From Ectobacillus sp042610425 (GTDB lineage: Bacteria; Bacillota; Bacilli; Bacillales; Bacillaceae_G): a DNA stretch of 64,000 nt. The notes under the pieces were generated by a model. The model saw only the letters and a program-made list of their open reading frames with translations, searched no databases and was not told the origin of the DNA. Below are positions 15,913-25,900 of this stretch, piece after piece. The stretch lies in NCBI RefSeq assembly GCF_042610425.1, contig NZ_JBGJZM010000002.1, positions 372,001 to 436,000 on the forward strand, read 5' to 3'. Position 1 is the first letter of the stretch. Every line of letters begins with the position of its first letter. A program made the translations under genes and the position numbers.

Positions 15913-17199
15913 TTATGAGTTTTGTACTTGTTCGATTTCCTGATCCGACATTTGTTCGCGCCAGATGTGTGCGCCAAGACCACGCAGCTTGTCTACTAAA
16001 TCTTCATACCCTCTATCAATGTGTTCAAGTCCGGTAACCTCTGTCATACCCTCTGCCATTAACCCCGCAATGACAAGCGCTGCCCCCGCACGAAGATCAC
16101 TTGCCTTTACCTTGGCCCCCTGTAGATCAACAGGACCTGTGACAATGGCGGAACGCCCTTCTACCTTCACCTTAGCATTCATTCGACGTAATTCATCGAT
16201 ATGCTTAAATCTAGCTCCGTAGATTGTATCGGTCACAACTCCGGTGCCGCTTGCCTTCGTTAGCAGCACAGTAAACGGCTGTTGCAAATCTGTTGCAAAG
16301 CCTGGATAGACAAGCGTCTTCACATCCACGGTCTTCATACTTGCTACGCTAGTTACAACGATTTGATCGTCATCGGTTTCAATGTGAACGCCCATTTCAC
16401 GAAGCTTGGCCGTAACAGATTCTAAATGCTGCGGAATAACATTTTCAATCACAATTCTACGACCGATTGCAGCAGCTAGAATCATATACGTTCCTGCTTC
16501 AATTCGATCCGGTATAATCGTATGATTACAGCCATGCAGTGAATCAACACCGTCAATGCGTATGACATCAGTTCCCGCACCTTTAATGCGAGCTCCCATG
16601 CTCGTTAGCAAGGTAGCCACATCAATGATTTCCGGCTCTTTCGCCGCATTTTCAATGACAGTTCTACCTTTCGCACGAACAGCAGCTAACATGATATTAA
16701 TTGTAGCACCTACGCTTACGACATCCAAGTAAATCCGGGCTCCTCGTAGTTCTTTCGCACGAAGGTAAATCGCACCTTGCTCGTTCGTCACCTCGGCTCC
16801 TAGCGCCTCAAATCCTTTAATATGTTGATCTATCGGACGAGGTCCTAAATAACAGCCGCCAGGAAGACCAATGACCGCCTTTTTAAAGCGTCCGAGCATG
16901 GCACCCATTAAATAGTAGGAGGCACGTAACTTTTTCACCTTACCATTAGGCATTGGCATATCTACCATATGAGACGGATCTACAATCATTTCTTGTCCGT
17001 TATAGATCACATTACCGCCAATTTCTTCTAGTAAATCACCTAGCATTCTCACGTCAGAAATATTCGGTACCCCTCCGATTGTCACGGGTGAATCTGCTAG
17101 AATGGTTGCAGGAATTAAGGCCACTGCACTATTCTTTGCACCGCTTACTCGAATGGTCCCGTTTAAACGTGTTCCGCCCACAATACGTAATTTTTCCAT
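15913..17199 (-). CDS. murA2: UDP-N-acetylglucosamine 1-carboxyvinyltransferase (second MurA)
   Basis: First committed step of peptidoglycan precursor synthesis, adding enolpyruvate to UDP-GlcNAc. The 428-aa protein starts MEKLRIVGGTRLNGTIRVSGAKNSAVAL; the catalytic cysteine is in GLPGGCYLGPRP, so the enzyme should be fosfomycin-sensitive. The synteny with rho, glpX and fbaA identifies it as the MurAB/MurZ paralogue. Start at 17199 has GGAAGGGG 6 nt upstream; a frame nine codons longer lacks a better site. Confidence 0.96.
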   Translation of the reverse strand: MEKLRIVGGTRLNGTIRVSGAKNSAVALIPATILADSPVTIGGVPNISDVRMLGDLLEEIGGNVIYNGQEMIVDPSHMVDMPMPNGKVKKLRASYYLMGAMLGRFKKAVIGLPGGCYLGPRPIDQHIKGFEALGAEVTNEQGAIYLRAKELRGARIYLDVVSVGATINIMLAAVRAKGRTVIENAAKEPEIIDVATLLTSMGARIKGAGTDVIRIDGVDSLHGCNHTIIPDRIEAGTYMILAAAIGRRIVIENVIPQHLESVTAKLREMGVHIETDDDQIVVTSVASMKTVDVKTLVYPGFATDLQQPFTVLLTKASGTGVVTDTIYGARFKHIDELRRMNAKVKVEGRSAIVTGPVDLQGAKVKASDLRAGAALVIAGLMAEGMTEVTGLEHIDRGYEDLVDKLRGLGAHIWREQMSDQEIEQVQNS

Positions 17200-17381
17200 T
17201 TCGTGCCCCTTCCTAAAAAAATTCACATTCTACCTTCCATTTTGCCTGACCTTGGCAAAAGAGTCAAAAGAACTATGGTTACCCGTACTTGTATGCTTTT
17301 ACAACCGACATACTAAAACATGGCTCTTTGTGCCAAGTCGCCGCTAACTTTTCTGAAAAAAAAGATAACGATTTCGGCAGT

Positions 17382-18023
17382 TTAGCGATTATTCCAGTCT
17401 TGAAGAAATTGTTCAATCCCTTTATCTGTTAACGGATGTTTCATAAGCTGATGGAAAACCTTGAACGGAATGGTAGCAATGTGTGCCCCGCGAAGAGCAG
17501 CTTCCGTTACATGAAGCGGATGTCGAATGGATGCAGCAATAATTTCCGTTTGAATATTATGTTGCAAAAATATTGTTGAGATTGTTTCAACAAGCTCAAG
17601 ACCATTGTGTCCGATATCATCCAACCGACCTAAAAACGGCGATACATATGTAGCTCCGGCACGGGCAGCTAATAGCGCTTGGTTCGCACTGAAAATCAAT
17701 GTAACATTTGTTTGAATACCAAGCTCGCTAAGTACCTTTACTGCTTTTAATCCATCTGGCGTCATTGGAACCTTCACGGTAATATTGGGGGCTATTTGAG
17801 CCAGTTCTTTTCCTTCTGCAATCATTTCCTCTGCGTTTAAGCTGATTACCTCAGCACTTACAGATCCCTTAATGATCGAGGTGATTTCCCGCAATCGGTC
17901 ATGGAAGGATACTCCTTTTTCCTTTGCAACAAGACTTGGATTAGTTGTTACACCAGCAATAATTCCCATGCTATTAATTTCTTTAATTTCTTCTAGATTC
18001 GCCGTATCAATGAAAAACTTCAT
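17382..18023 (-). CDS. Transaldolase-like / fructose-6-phosphate aldolase family protein YwjH
   Basis: A 213-aa TIM-barrel protein of the small transaldolase (TalC/FSA) subfamily. The N-terminus MKFFIDTANLEEI is typical; the Schiff-base lysine is in NITVKVPMT, and YVSPFLGRLDDIGHNG and IIAASIRHP follow. It transfers or cleaves C3 units between sugar phosphates; transaldolase versus F6P aldolase activity cannot be decided by eye. It lies between murA2 and fbaA, as ywjH does in Bacillus subtilis. Confidence 0.92.
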   Translation of the reverse strand: MKFFIDTANLEEIKEINSMGIIAGVTTNPSLVAKEKGVSFHDRLREITSIIKGSVSAEVISLNAEEMIAEGKELAQIAPNITVKVPMTPDGLKAVKVLSELGIQTNVTLIFSANQALLAARAGATYVSPFLGRLDDIGHNGLELVETISTIFLQHNIQTEIIAASIRHPLHVTEAALRGAHIATIPFKVFHQLMKHPLTDKGIEQFLQDWNNR

Positions 18024-18130
18024 TTTTATAAGTCCCCCGTTTCAACTATGAAATGAATAATCCTTCTCCGTATGTCGATTCTTGGCGCAATTTATCTAAT
18101 TTTGTTCGCGCTTTCATTATACAACGAAAG

Positions 18131-18158
18131 GAAACCGTCTAAAAGAGTAGACGGTTTC
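18131..18158 (-). terminator. Terminator downstream of fbaA
   Basis: GAAACCGTCT / AGACGGTTTC hairpin 16 bp beyond the fbaA stop codon; the following leftward sequence is only moderately T-rich. Confidence 0.75.
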
Positions 18159-18174
18159 CAATCTTATAAAATTA

Positions 18175-19032
18175 TTATGCTTTGCCGTTAGATCCGAATT
18201 CGCGAATTTTACCAATAACAGTTGCTTTGATTGCTTCGCGTCCTGGTCCCATATATTTACGTGGGTCATAAACTTCTTTGTCTTTGCCTAGAACTTCACG
18301 AACCACTTTTGTAAATACAATTTGGTTTTCTGTGTTTACGTTGATTTTAGATGTACCTAAAGAGATTGCTTTTTTGATATCTTTTTCAGGGATACCAGTA
18401 CCACCGTGAAGTACTAATGGTACTCCAGTTGCGTCACGAACTTCTGCCATTTCTTTAAAGCCTAGGTTTGGTTCACCTTTGTAAGGACCGTGAACAGAAC
18501 CAAGAGCTGGAGCCATCGTGTCAATACCTGTGCGTTTTACAAGTTCTGCACATTCAGCAGGATCTGCATAAATAACACCGTTAGCAATAACATCGTCTTC
18601 TTGTCCGCCAACCGTACCTAATTCAGCTTCTACAGAAATATTACGAGCGTGTGCATATTCTACAACTTTTGAAGTGATTGCTACGTTTTCTTCAAAAGGA
18701 TGATGAGAAGCATCGATCATTACAGATGTAAAACCTGCATCGATACATTCTTTACATTTTTCAAAGCTTGAACCATGGTCTAAATGGATTGCTACAGGAA
18801 CTGTAATCTTCATATCTTCCATTAAACCTTTAACCATCATTACTATAGTTTTGAAACCGCTCATGTGACGAGCAGCGCCTTCAGATACACCAAGGATAAC
18901 TGGGGACTTTTCTTCTTCAGCGGCAGCTAAAATAGCTTGTGTCCATTCCAAGTTGTTAATGTTAAATTGACCTACTGCATACTTACCTTCTAATGCTTTA
19001 CTTAGCATTTCTTTCATAGAAACTAAAGGCAT
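18175..19032 (-). CDS. fbaA: Fructose-bisphosphate aldolase class II
   Basis: Zinc-dependent aldolase of glycolysis and gluconeogenesis. The 285-aa protein has catalytic/zinc ligands in AIHLDHGSS, VEAELGTVGGQED, SVHGPYKG and LVLHGGTGIP, and the SKINVNTENQ phosphate-binding segment. It starts MPLVSMKEML with AGGAGG upstream. It is preceded by a 200-bp gap with a candidate catabolite-responsive element. Confidence 0.98.
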   Translation of the reverse strand: MPLVSMKEMLSKALEGKYAVGQFNINNLEWTQAILAAAEEEKSPVILGVSEGAARHMSGFKTIVMMVKGLMEDMKITVPVAIHLDHGSSFEKCKECIDAGFTSVMIDASHHPFEENVAITSKVVEYAHARNISVEAELGTVGGQEDDVIANGVIYADPAECAELVKRTGIDTMAPALGSVHGPYKGEPNLGFKEMAEVRDATGVPLVLHGGTGIPEKDIKKAISLGTSKINVNTENQIVFTKVVREVLGKDKEVYDPRKYMGPGREAIKATVIGKIREFGSNGKA

Positions 19033-19192
19033 GTTAAATCCTCCTAGAACATTTTTTTGTCCGTTTCGTTCTACATTAGCTTAAACTAGATACAAAAAAA
19101 TTATGTATCCAACCTATTGGACTTCCTACTACACTCAATAGGATACCAACTTGTTTTGGAAAACTCAACAGCTATACCTTTACATATATTCG

Positions 19193-19207
19193 ATGAAAAC
19201 GCTTTTT
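19193..19207. promoter_or_regulatory. Candidate cre (CcpA) site upstream of fbaA
   Basis: The 15-mer ATGAAAACGCTTTTT fits the cre consensus WTGAAARCGYTTWNN at every defined base. It lies 161 bp upstream of fbaA and just beyond spo0F. A possible minus-strand promoter TTTTCA / 17 bp / TATAGC overlaps it, so CcpA could affect fbaA transcription; the direction of control is inference. Confidence 0.5.
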
Positions 19208-19234
19208 CAAAATATTTTTTCTAAATTTGTCACA

Positions 19235-19603
19235 CTATGCACTAATAATAATTTGCTCGCGAACCGCTTGTCGTAATTCATCGATATCAAACGGCTTTGC
19301 AAAGTGCATGAGAGCCCCAAGTTTCTTCGCTTCTTGTATCATATCCAGCTCACCGTAAGCTGTCATCAATATCACTTTAATCGATTTATCGATTTGTTTC
19401 ACACGCTTTAGTATTTCAATACCGTCCATTCCAGGAATCTTCATATCAAGGACAATTAAATCTGGTTTATCATTTACAACGATATCAATAGCTTGAAACC
19501 CGTTTGCCGCTTGAAATGTTTGGTATCCTTCTTTTTGAAATACTTCATTAAGCAAGATACGAATTCCGTACTGATCATCGACGATTAAAATTTTCTCGTT
19601 CAT
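19235..19603 (-). CDS. spo0F: Sporulation phosphorelay response regulator Spo0F
   Basis: Single-domain receiver that accepts phosphate from sporulation kinases and passes it to Spo0B. The 122-aa protein has the acidic pocket VDDQYGIR (Asp10-Asp11), phosphoacceptor Asp54 in VLDMKIPG, MTAYGE (Thr82) and the conserved lysine in FAKPFD. There is no output domain. The promoter should lie in the 172-bp divergent gap with ywjG; AGGACAT followed 13 bp later by GAAAA is a weak sigma-H candidate on the minus strand. Confidence 0.96.
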   Translation of the reverse strand: MNEKILIVDDQYGIRILLNEVFQKEGYQTFQAANGFQAIDIVVNDKPDLIVLDMKIPGMDGIEILKRVKQIDKSIKVILMTAYGELDMIQEAKKLGALMHFAKPFDIDELRQAVREQIIISA

Positions 19604-19775
19604 TTTCCACCAACTCCCTTATCCCCATTTGTAAGTTTTCTACTTTTTTCCTAATGTCCTACTTCTATATATTCTAAATGTTTTCCTGCTTGCCATGCGA
19701 CGCGGTTTACTAATTTTTATCCAGCAGTGAAATTTTATATAATAAACAAGAAGAAGGAAAGGAGCATACAAATTA

Positions 19776-20303
19776 GTGAAAATATTTTCCACACAACTTC
19801 AAGGCATCTTTACAAAAATAACGCAGCAGGAAGAAATGAATATAGAAGATAGTGCCCGTCTTCTCGCACAAGCGCTCATTGCTGGTAGATCCATCTACCT
19901 ATACGGCGCAGCAGAAATGCAAGGAGTGGTACTTGAGGCTCTTTACGGCCAAGAACCACTTCAAGGAGCAAAAATGCTACCTACGGAGGATTTGTCTTCC
20001 ATTAGCATGGAGGATCGTATTCTCATCATTAGCCGCTTTTCAACCGATGAATCTGCCCTACTACTTGCTAAAACGCTGCAGCAACAAGGGCACTTGGTTG
20101 TCGGCATCTCTGCGCTTACTAAAGGAACGGAATCATTAGAACAGTATACGGACTTTCATATTGATACGAAATTATTATACGGACTCATTCCAAATGAAGA
20201 TGGCGTGCGATACGGCTTTCCAAGTCTGATAGTCGCCCTCTATTCCTACTACTGCCTCACGTTTACAATAAAGGAAATTTTACAGGAATACGAGGAAGAC
20301 TAA
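19776..20303 (+). CDS. ywjG: DUF2529 protein YwjG
   Basis: A 175-aa protein matching Bacillus YwjG, which sits between spo0F and pyrG. Its features are a SIS-like sugar-phosphate-binding fold layout: GRSIYLYGAAEM near 38-49, ILIISRFSTDES (about 82-93) and HLVVGISALTKGTES. No function is established. It starts at GTG (19776) with AAAGGAG 11 nt upstream. It is transcribed away from spo0F and ends at a terminator shared with pyrG. Confidence 0.8.
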   Translation: MKIFSTQLQGIFTKITQQEEMNIEDSARLLAQALIAGRSIYLYGAAEMQGVVLEALYGQEPLQGAKMLPTEDLSSISMEDRILIISRFSTDESALLLAKTLQQQGHLVVGISALTKGTESLEQYTDFHIDTKLLYGLIPNEDGVRYGFPSLIVALYSYYCLTFTIKEILQEYEED

Positions 20304-20355
20304 AAAAATCGTCACCTTTTGTACGGCTAATCCTGTACAAAGGATGACGATTTTT
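20304..20355. terminator. Bidirectional terminator between ywjG and pyrG
   Basis: AAAAATCGTCA-CTTTTGTAC pairs with GTACAAAGGATGACGATTTTT around a short loop; it fills the whole 56-bp convergent gap and has A/T runs on both sides. Confidence 0.9.
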
Positions 20356-20359
20356 ATTA

Positions 20360-21967
20360 TTATTTACTTTCCTTATTTACCATTGCTGCATGCACGAAGT
20401 CACGGAAAAGTGGCTGCGGACGTGTTGGACGGGAAACAAATTCTGGATGAAACTGAGATGCAACAAACCATGGATGATCTTGTAATTCAACGATTTCAAC
20501 AAGACGACCATCAGGGCTTGTACCTGAGAAAATAAATCCTGCTTGTTCCATTTGCGGACGGAATTGATTGTTAAATTCATAACGATGACGATGACGTTCG
20601 TATACAACAGGCTCGTTATATGCTTCATACGCTTTCGTACCTTCTGTAATTTTACATGGGTATAAGCCAAGGCGAAGCGTCCCACCCATATCCTCTATAT
20701 CCTTTTGCTCTGGAAGAAGGTCGATAATCGGATAATTTGTTTCACTGTTAAATTCAGAAGAATGAGCTTCCTTCATTTGTAGTACATTACGTGCAAATTC
20801 AACAGAAGCAAGTTGCATACCTAAGCAAATACCAAGGAATGGCACGTTATTTTCACGAGCAAATTGTGTAGCAACGATTTTTCCTTCAATACCACGGTCA
20901 CCAAAGCCACCTGGTACAAGAATACCATCTGCATCGCCAATAAGTTCTTTTACATTTTCTAATGTTACATGTTCTGCGTTAATCCATTTCACGTCAATGT
21001 CACTATCATACGCATAGCCAGCATGACGAAGTGCTTCTACAACGGAAAGATAAGCATCTTGTAATTCAACATACTTCCCTACCAAAGCAATGGTTGTTTT
21101 CTTAGATAAATTACGTACCTTTTGAACGAGAGCTTTCCACTCTGTCATATCAGCAGGCTTACAATCCAATTGTAAATGGTCACAAACGATTTGATCCATA
21201 TTTTGCGCTTGAAGTTCCAAAGGAATTTCATACAATGTATCCGCATCGCGTGCTTCAATCACTGCATTTTTATCAATATCACAGAAAAGAGCAATCTTAT
21301 CCTTCATATCTTGAGAAACAGGCTTTTCTGTACGAACGACAATAATGTTTGGTTGAATACCTAGGCTACGAAGTTCCTTTACACTGTGCTGCGTTGGCTT
21401 TGTTTTCATTTCGCCAGCAGCTTTAATATACGGAATGAGCGTACAGTGAATGTACATCACATTTTCGCGTCCGATATCACTCTTAATTTGGCGAATCGCT
21501 TCAAGGAATGGAAGAGATTCGATATCTCCTACTGTTCCGCCGATTTCAGTAATAACAACATCTGCATTCGTTTCTTTCCCAGCACGATAGACACGTTCTT
21601 TCAGTTCATTTGTAATGTGTGGAATAACTTGTACCGTTCCGCCCAAATAATCACCGCGGCGCTCTTTTTGCAGCACGGAGGAGTATACCTTCCCAGTCGT
21701 TACGTTGCTGTATTTGTTCAAATTAATATCAATAAAGCGTTCATAGTGACCAAGGTCAAGGTCCGTTTCCGCACCATCATCTGTTACAAATACTTCACCA
21801 TGCTGATAGGGACTCATCGTTCCTGGGTCTAGGTTAATATACGGGTCAAACTTCTGAATCGTTACACTTAATCCTCTATTTTTCAAGAGTCTCCCTAAAG
21901 ATGCAGCGGTAATCCCTTTTCCAAGAGATGATACTACCCCGCCAGTTACAAAAATATACTTCGTCAC
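20360..21967 (-). CDS. pyrG: CTP synthase
   Basis: Converts UTP to CTP with ATP and glutamine. The 535-aa protein has the N-terminal amidoligase domain (TKYIFVTGGVVSSLGKGI, P-loop; KFDPYINLDPGTM; HYERF) and the C-terminal class I glutamine amidotransferase with the nucleophile Cys in LGICLGMQLA and the catalytic His-x-Glu in QFHPEF. Expression is likely set by the CTP-sensing leader described separately. Confidence 0.98.
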   Translation of the reverse strand: MTKYIFVTGGVVSSLGKGITAASLGRLLKNRGLSVTIQKFDPYINLDPGTMSPYQHGEVFVTDDGAETDLDLGHYERFIDINLNKYSNVTTGKVYSSVLQKERRGDYLGGTVQVIPHITNELKERVYRAGKETNADVVITEIGGTVGDIESLPFLEAIRQIKSDIGRENVMYIHCTLIPYIKAAGEMKTKPTQHSVKELRSLGIQPNIIVVRTEKPVSQDMKDKIALFCDIDKNAVIEARDADTLYEIPLELQAQNMDQIVCDHLQLDCKPADMTEWKALVQKVRNLSKKTTIALVGKYVELQDAYLSVVEALRHAGYAYDSDIDVKWINAEHVTLENVKELIGDADGILVPGGFGDRGIEGKIVATQFARENNVPFLGICLGMQLASVEFARNVLQMKEAHSSEFNSETNYPIIDLLPEQKDIEDMGGTLRLGLYPCKITEGTKAYEAYNEPVVYERHRHRYEFNNQFRPQMEQAGFIFSGTSPDGRLVEIVELQDHPWFVASQFHPEFVSRPTRPQPLFRDFVHAAMVNKESK

Positions 21968-22084
21968 AAAAGTTCCCCCTTATTGGTGTTGTTTATATGA
22001 AACGCTACAACAAGTAACGTACATGAGGAGCAGTCTGTTTTATTGTTAGGTATTTTCAACTATCTAAACAAAAAAAGAAGAAAA

Positions 22085-22196
22085 CTCCCTAATCTTCTAG
22101 TAGGGAGCTATCTTCTTTCTATATAAAACGTACATCATTACTCATTTTTTTAAAGAGCCCAAAAATGATTCTACATAGACTGTTCTAAAAAGTCAA
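22085..22196 (-). promoter_or_regulatory. pyrG promoter and CTP-sensing attenuator leader
   Basis: On the minus strand TTGACT (22196-22191), 17 bp and TAGAAT (22173-22168) are followed after 7 bp by GGGCTC, placing +1 at G22160. About 50 nt later an intrinsic terminator CTCCCTA / TAGGGAG (stems 22107-22101 and 22091-22085) is followed by TTTTCTTCTTTTTTT. This is the arrangement known for Bacillus pyrG: when CTP is low, RNA polymerase stalls before position 4 and adds extra G residues, and the poly-G start pairs with the C/U-rich side of the terminator stem to allow read-through. Confidence 0.85.
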
Positions 22197-22198
22197 GG

Positions 22199-22750
22199 TT
22201 ACAATTTTTCTACCTTATCGTCATCTTCATCTAAATCTTCGTCATCTTCTTCGACAAAGACAGCTGCTTTTTCTAATTCATCTTCTTCTACATCATCGTC
22301 TTCGTCAAAAATTTCATCTAATTCCTCTTCTTCAACGAAGTCATCATCATCTTCTTCTACATCATCAATATCATCCAGTTCATCTAGTTCATCCAAATCG
22401 TCGAAGTCATCTTCCAATACGATTGGATCCTCAACTTCTTCTTTCTTACGCTTCTTCTTCGGCTTTGGTTGTGGCAGTACTTCTTCATCAATTTGTTCGT
22501 ACGGATACCAAGCGCGAAGTCCCCACGTGTTTTCTCCCATGCAGATGAACCGTCCATCAATATTTAAATCTGTATAAAATTGAGATAGTCTTGAAGTCAG
22601 CTCTTCTTTCGAATAGCCAAGTGATCCGGTCATCTCCTTAACGATCTCTTGAAATGATGTAGCTTGCTTCTTACTTTCTAGTATTACAAAGGCAAGCTCA
22701 ATCATTGATAATTCTTTTAGCTCTTCAGGTGAATATTGCTCTAGATTCAC
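22199..22750 (-). CDS. rpoE: DNA-directed RNA polymerase delta subunit
   Basis: Accessory RNA polymerase subunit that speeds recycling of core enzyme and lowers non-specific DNA binding. The 183-aa protein has an N-terminal HARE-HTH domain (about 10-92, including ENTWGLRAWYPYEQID), a basic KPKKKRKK patch (about 96-103) and a long Asp/Glu-rich disordered tail. The start is GTG at 22750. Its stop codon is 3 bp from the pyrG -35 box. Confidence 0.96.
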   Translation of the reverse strand: MNLEQYSPEELKELSMIELAFVILESKKQATSFQEIVKEMTGSLGYSKEELTSRLSQFYTDLNIDGRFICMGENTWGLRAWYPYEQIDEEVLPQPKPKKKRKKEEVEDPIVLEDDFDDLDELDELDDIDDVEEDDDDFVEEEELDEIFDEDDDVEEDELEKAAVFVEEDDEDLDEDDDKVEKL

Positions 22751-22871
22751 GTGTAAGACACTTCCTTTCCCTCATTAATCGTCCATACCCATTATAAGGC
22801 CTGTTTAAAAAAATACATACTATTCATTATAAACAATTCATACTGCTTTATGCTACAAAAAAGAGAAATAG

Positions 22872-22916
22872 AAATAACGCAACCAGGAGATACATAGTCC
22901 TGGTTGCGTTATTTTC
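22872..22916 (-). terminator. Terminator of the fatty-acid operon, after icmF
   Basis: AAATAACGCAACCAGGA / TCCTGGTTGCGTTATTT, a 17-bp stem with A/T runs on both sides, 32 bp beyond the icmF stop. Confidence 0.93.
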
Positions 22917-22947
22917 TAAAATCATGCCTAACCGCTAAGGCAAATGG

Positions 22948-25900
22948 CTACATATTGCGGCGGTATTGGCCCCCAACCTCATACAATGCGCGGGTTATTT
23001 GTCCCAAGCTCGCAACTCTTACCGTATACATGAGCTCCTCAAAAATATTACCCCCAGCGATTGCTACTTGCTTTAACCGGTCTAACGCTTCTTTCAATTG
23101 ATCTGCATTTCGATTTTGAAACACTTGTAAATTCGTAATCTGTGTTTCTTTTTCTTCATAGGAGGCACGGGCAATTTCCATATTGTTCACATCTTCTCCG
23201 CTTGCAGGAGAAGGATTTAAATACGTATTCACACCAATGATAGGAAGCTCACCCGAATGCTTTTGCATTTCATAATGCATGCTCTCCTCCTGAATCTTCC
23301 CACGCTGATATTGGGTTTCCATCGCACCAAGAACACCGCCTCGGTCATTCATACGATCAAATTCCGCAAGTACAGCTTCTTCTACAAGATCTGTAAGCTC
23401 TTCGACAATAAAGGATCCTTGCAATGCATTTTCATTTTTCGAAAGTCCAAGCTCTTTCGTAATGATGAGCTGAATAGCCATCGCCCGCCGCACCGATTCC
23501 TCCGTTGGCGTTGTAATGGCTTCATCATAGGCATTCGTATGAAGTGAATTACAATTATCCTGCAAGGCCATAAGTGCCTGCAATGTTGTTCTTATATCAT
23601 TAAACGCAATTTCCTGGGCATGCAAGGAGCGTCCAGACGTTTGTACATGATATTTCAGCTTCTGACTTCTTTCATTCGCCCCGTACTTCTCCTTCATAAC
23701 AACCGACCAAATGCGGCGTGCCACGCGGCCAATCACGGTATATTCCGCATCCAAACCGTTGCTGAAAAAGAAGGATAAATTCGGTGCAAAATCATCGATA
23801 TTCATGCCGCGGCTTAAATAATATTCCACATACGTAAAACCATTGGAAAGGGTAAACGCAAGCTGGGAAATCGGATTCGCTCCCGCTTCGGCAATGTGAT
23901 ACCCAGAAATAGAAACCGAATAATAGTTACGCACTTGATGATCAATAAAGTACTGCTGAATATCTCCCATTAGGCGCAGCGCAAACTCCGTAGAAAAAAT
24001 ACATGTATTTTGCCCTTGGTCTTCTTTTAAAATATCCGCTTGCACCGTACCACGCACCGTTTTCAGCGTTTGCGCCCGTACTTGTTCATATTCTTCCTGT
24101 GTTAAGATTCGGCCAAGCTTCTTTTCTTCTATATCGATTTGTTGATCAATCGCCGTGTTCATAAACATAGCTAGAATAATAGGAGCAGGACCGTTAATCG
24201 TCATGGACACAGAAGTAGAGGCAGCACATAAATCAAAGCCGTTATATAGCTTCTTCATGTCCTCTAGCGTACACACGTTCACTCCGCTTTCTCCAATCTT
24301 CCCAAAAATATCAGGACGATGAGAAGGGTCTTCTCCGTATAGCGTCACAGAATCGAACGCAGTACTTAATCGTTTTGCATTGTCATCCTTACATAAATAA
24401 TGGAAACGTCGATTGGTTCGCTCCGGCGTTCCTTCTCCGGCAAATTGCCGCTTCGGATCTTCATCCGCACGCTTGAACGGAAATACACCAGCTGTATAAG
24501 GAAAAGACCCTGGTACATTTTCACTTCGTACCCAGCGAACAATTTCCCCGTAATTGTTATATTTCGGAAGGACGACCTTTGGAATGTTCGTACCCGATAA
24601 TGTAATGGTCTTAATAGGCGTACGAATTTCTTTATCCCGTACTTTTACAACAAATTCATCCGCGGCATACGCTTCTTTTACTTCATTCCACGTATGTAAA
24701 ATATTCTTTGCTTCGCTAGAAATCTCTTGTTCATAGCTGTTTTGTATTCTTTGTAAAGTCTCGGCAGTCTCTGCATCCCCTGCCTCCGCTACTACATGAA
24801 GTGCACCTTCTAGCTGAAAGAGACGCTCTGCAAGTTCGGCTTGCTGGTTTGTTTGCTTATGATAACCACGGACCGCCTGTGCGATTTCCCTGAGGTAATA
24901 GCGCCGATCATTCGGAATAATAACCGTTTGCTTTTCTACTTTTCCTGGCTTGATATGAAGTGGCTCCCAGTTTGTATGTGCCTTCTGATTGATTAACTCT
25001 ACCAACTTTAGAAATACTGTATTTGTCCCAGCATCATTAAATTGACTTGCAATCGTCCCATATACCGGCATCTCCTCTAACGGAAGCTCAAACAACATAT
25101 GGCTTCGTTGATATTGCTTTTGTACTTGACGAAGTGCATCTTCTGATCCTTTTCGTTCAAACTTATTAACAACAATAATATCGGCGTAGTCAATCATATC
25201 GATTTTTTCAAGCTGCGTAGGTGCGCCGAATTCACTCGTCATCACATACATATTAAGATCACTAAACTCGGTAATAGCCGCATCCCCTTGGCCGATTCCA
25301 CTTGTTTCCACAATGATCAAATCAAAGCCAGCAGCCTTCACAACTGAAATGGCATCTTGAATTGCAAGTGAAAGCTCTGTGCGAGACTCGCGCGTTGCAA
25401 GACTTCTCATATAAACACGCGATGTATGAATGCTATTCATTCGAATGCGATCCCCTAGTAAGGCACCGCCCGTTTTTTGCTTCGTCGGATCAATACTAAT
25501 AATCGCAATTCTTATTTCGTCCCATTCATGCAGGAAGCGGCGAACGAGTTCATCTGTTAATGAGCTCTTTCCCGCTCCGCCTGTACCGGTAATACCAAGA
25601 ACAGGGGCATTTGTTTCTCTTTGGGGCAAATATTGAAGCAATTCATTGCCTTTTCCAATATGATCTTCGGCAACCGTGATGAGCTTTGCAATCGTATTCA
25701 TATTTAAATCTGTTGCTTGCTCGATTTGTGCTAGATCTAACGGCGTTTCATAATCACATTCTCTTAGCATGTAGTTAATCATGCCCTGTAACCCTAAATT
25801 TCTTCCGTCCTCCGGAGAGAAAATTTTCGCAATGCCGTACGCATGTAATTCATCGATTTCACGAGGAATGATAACTCCCCCACCGCCTCCATAAAGACGG

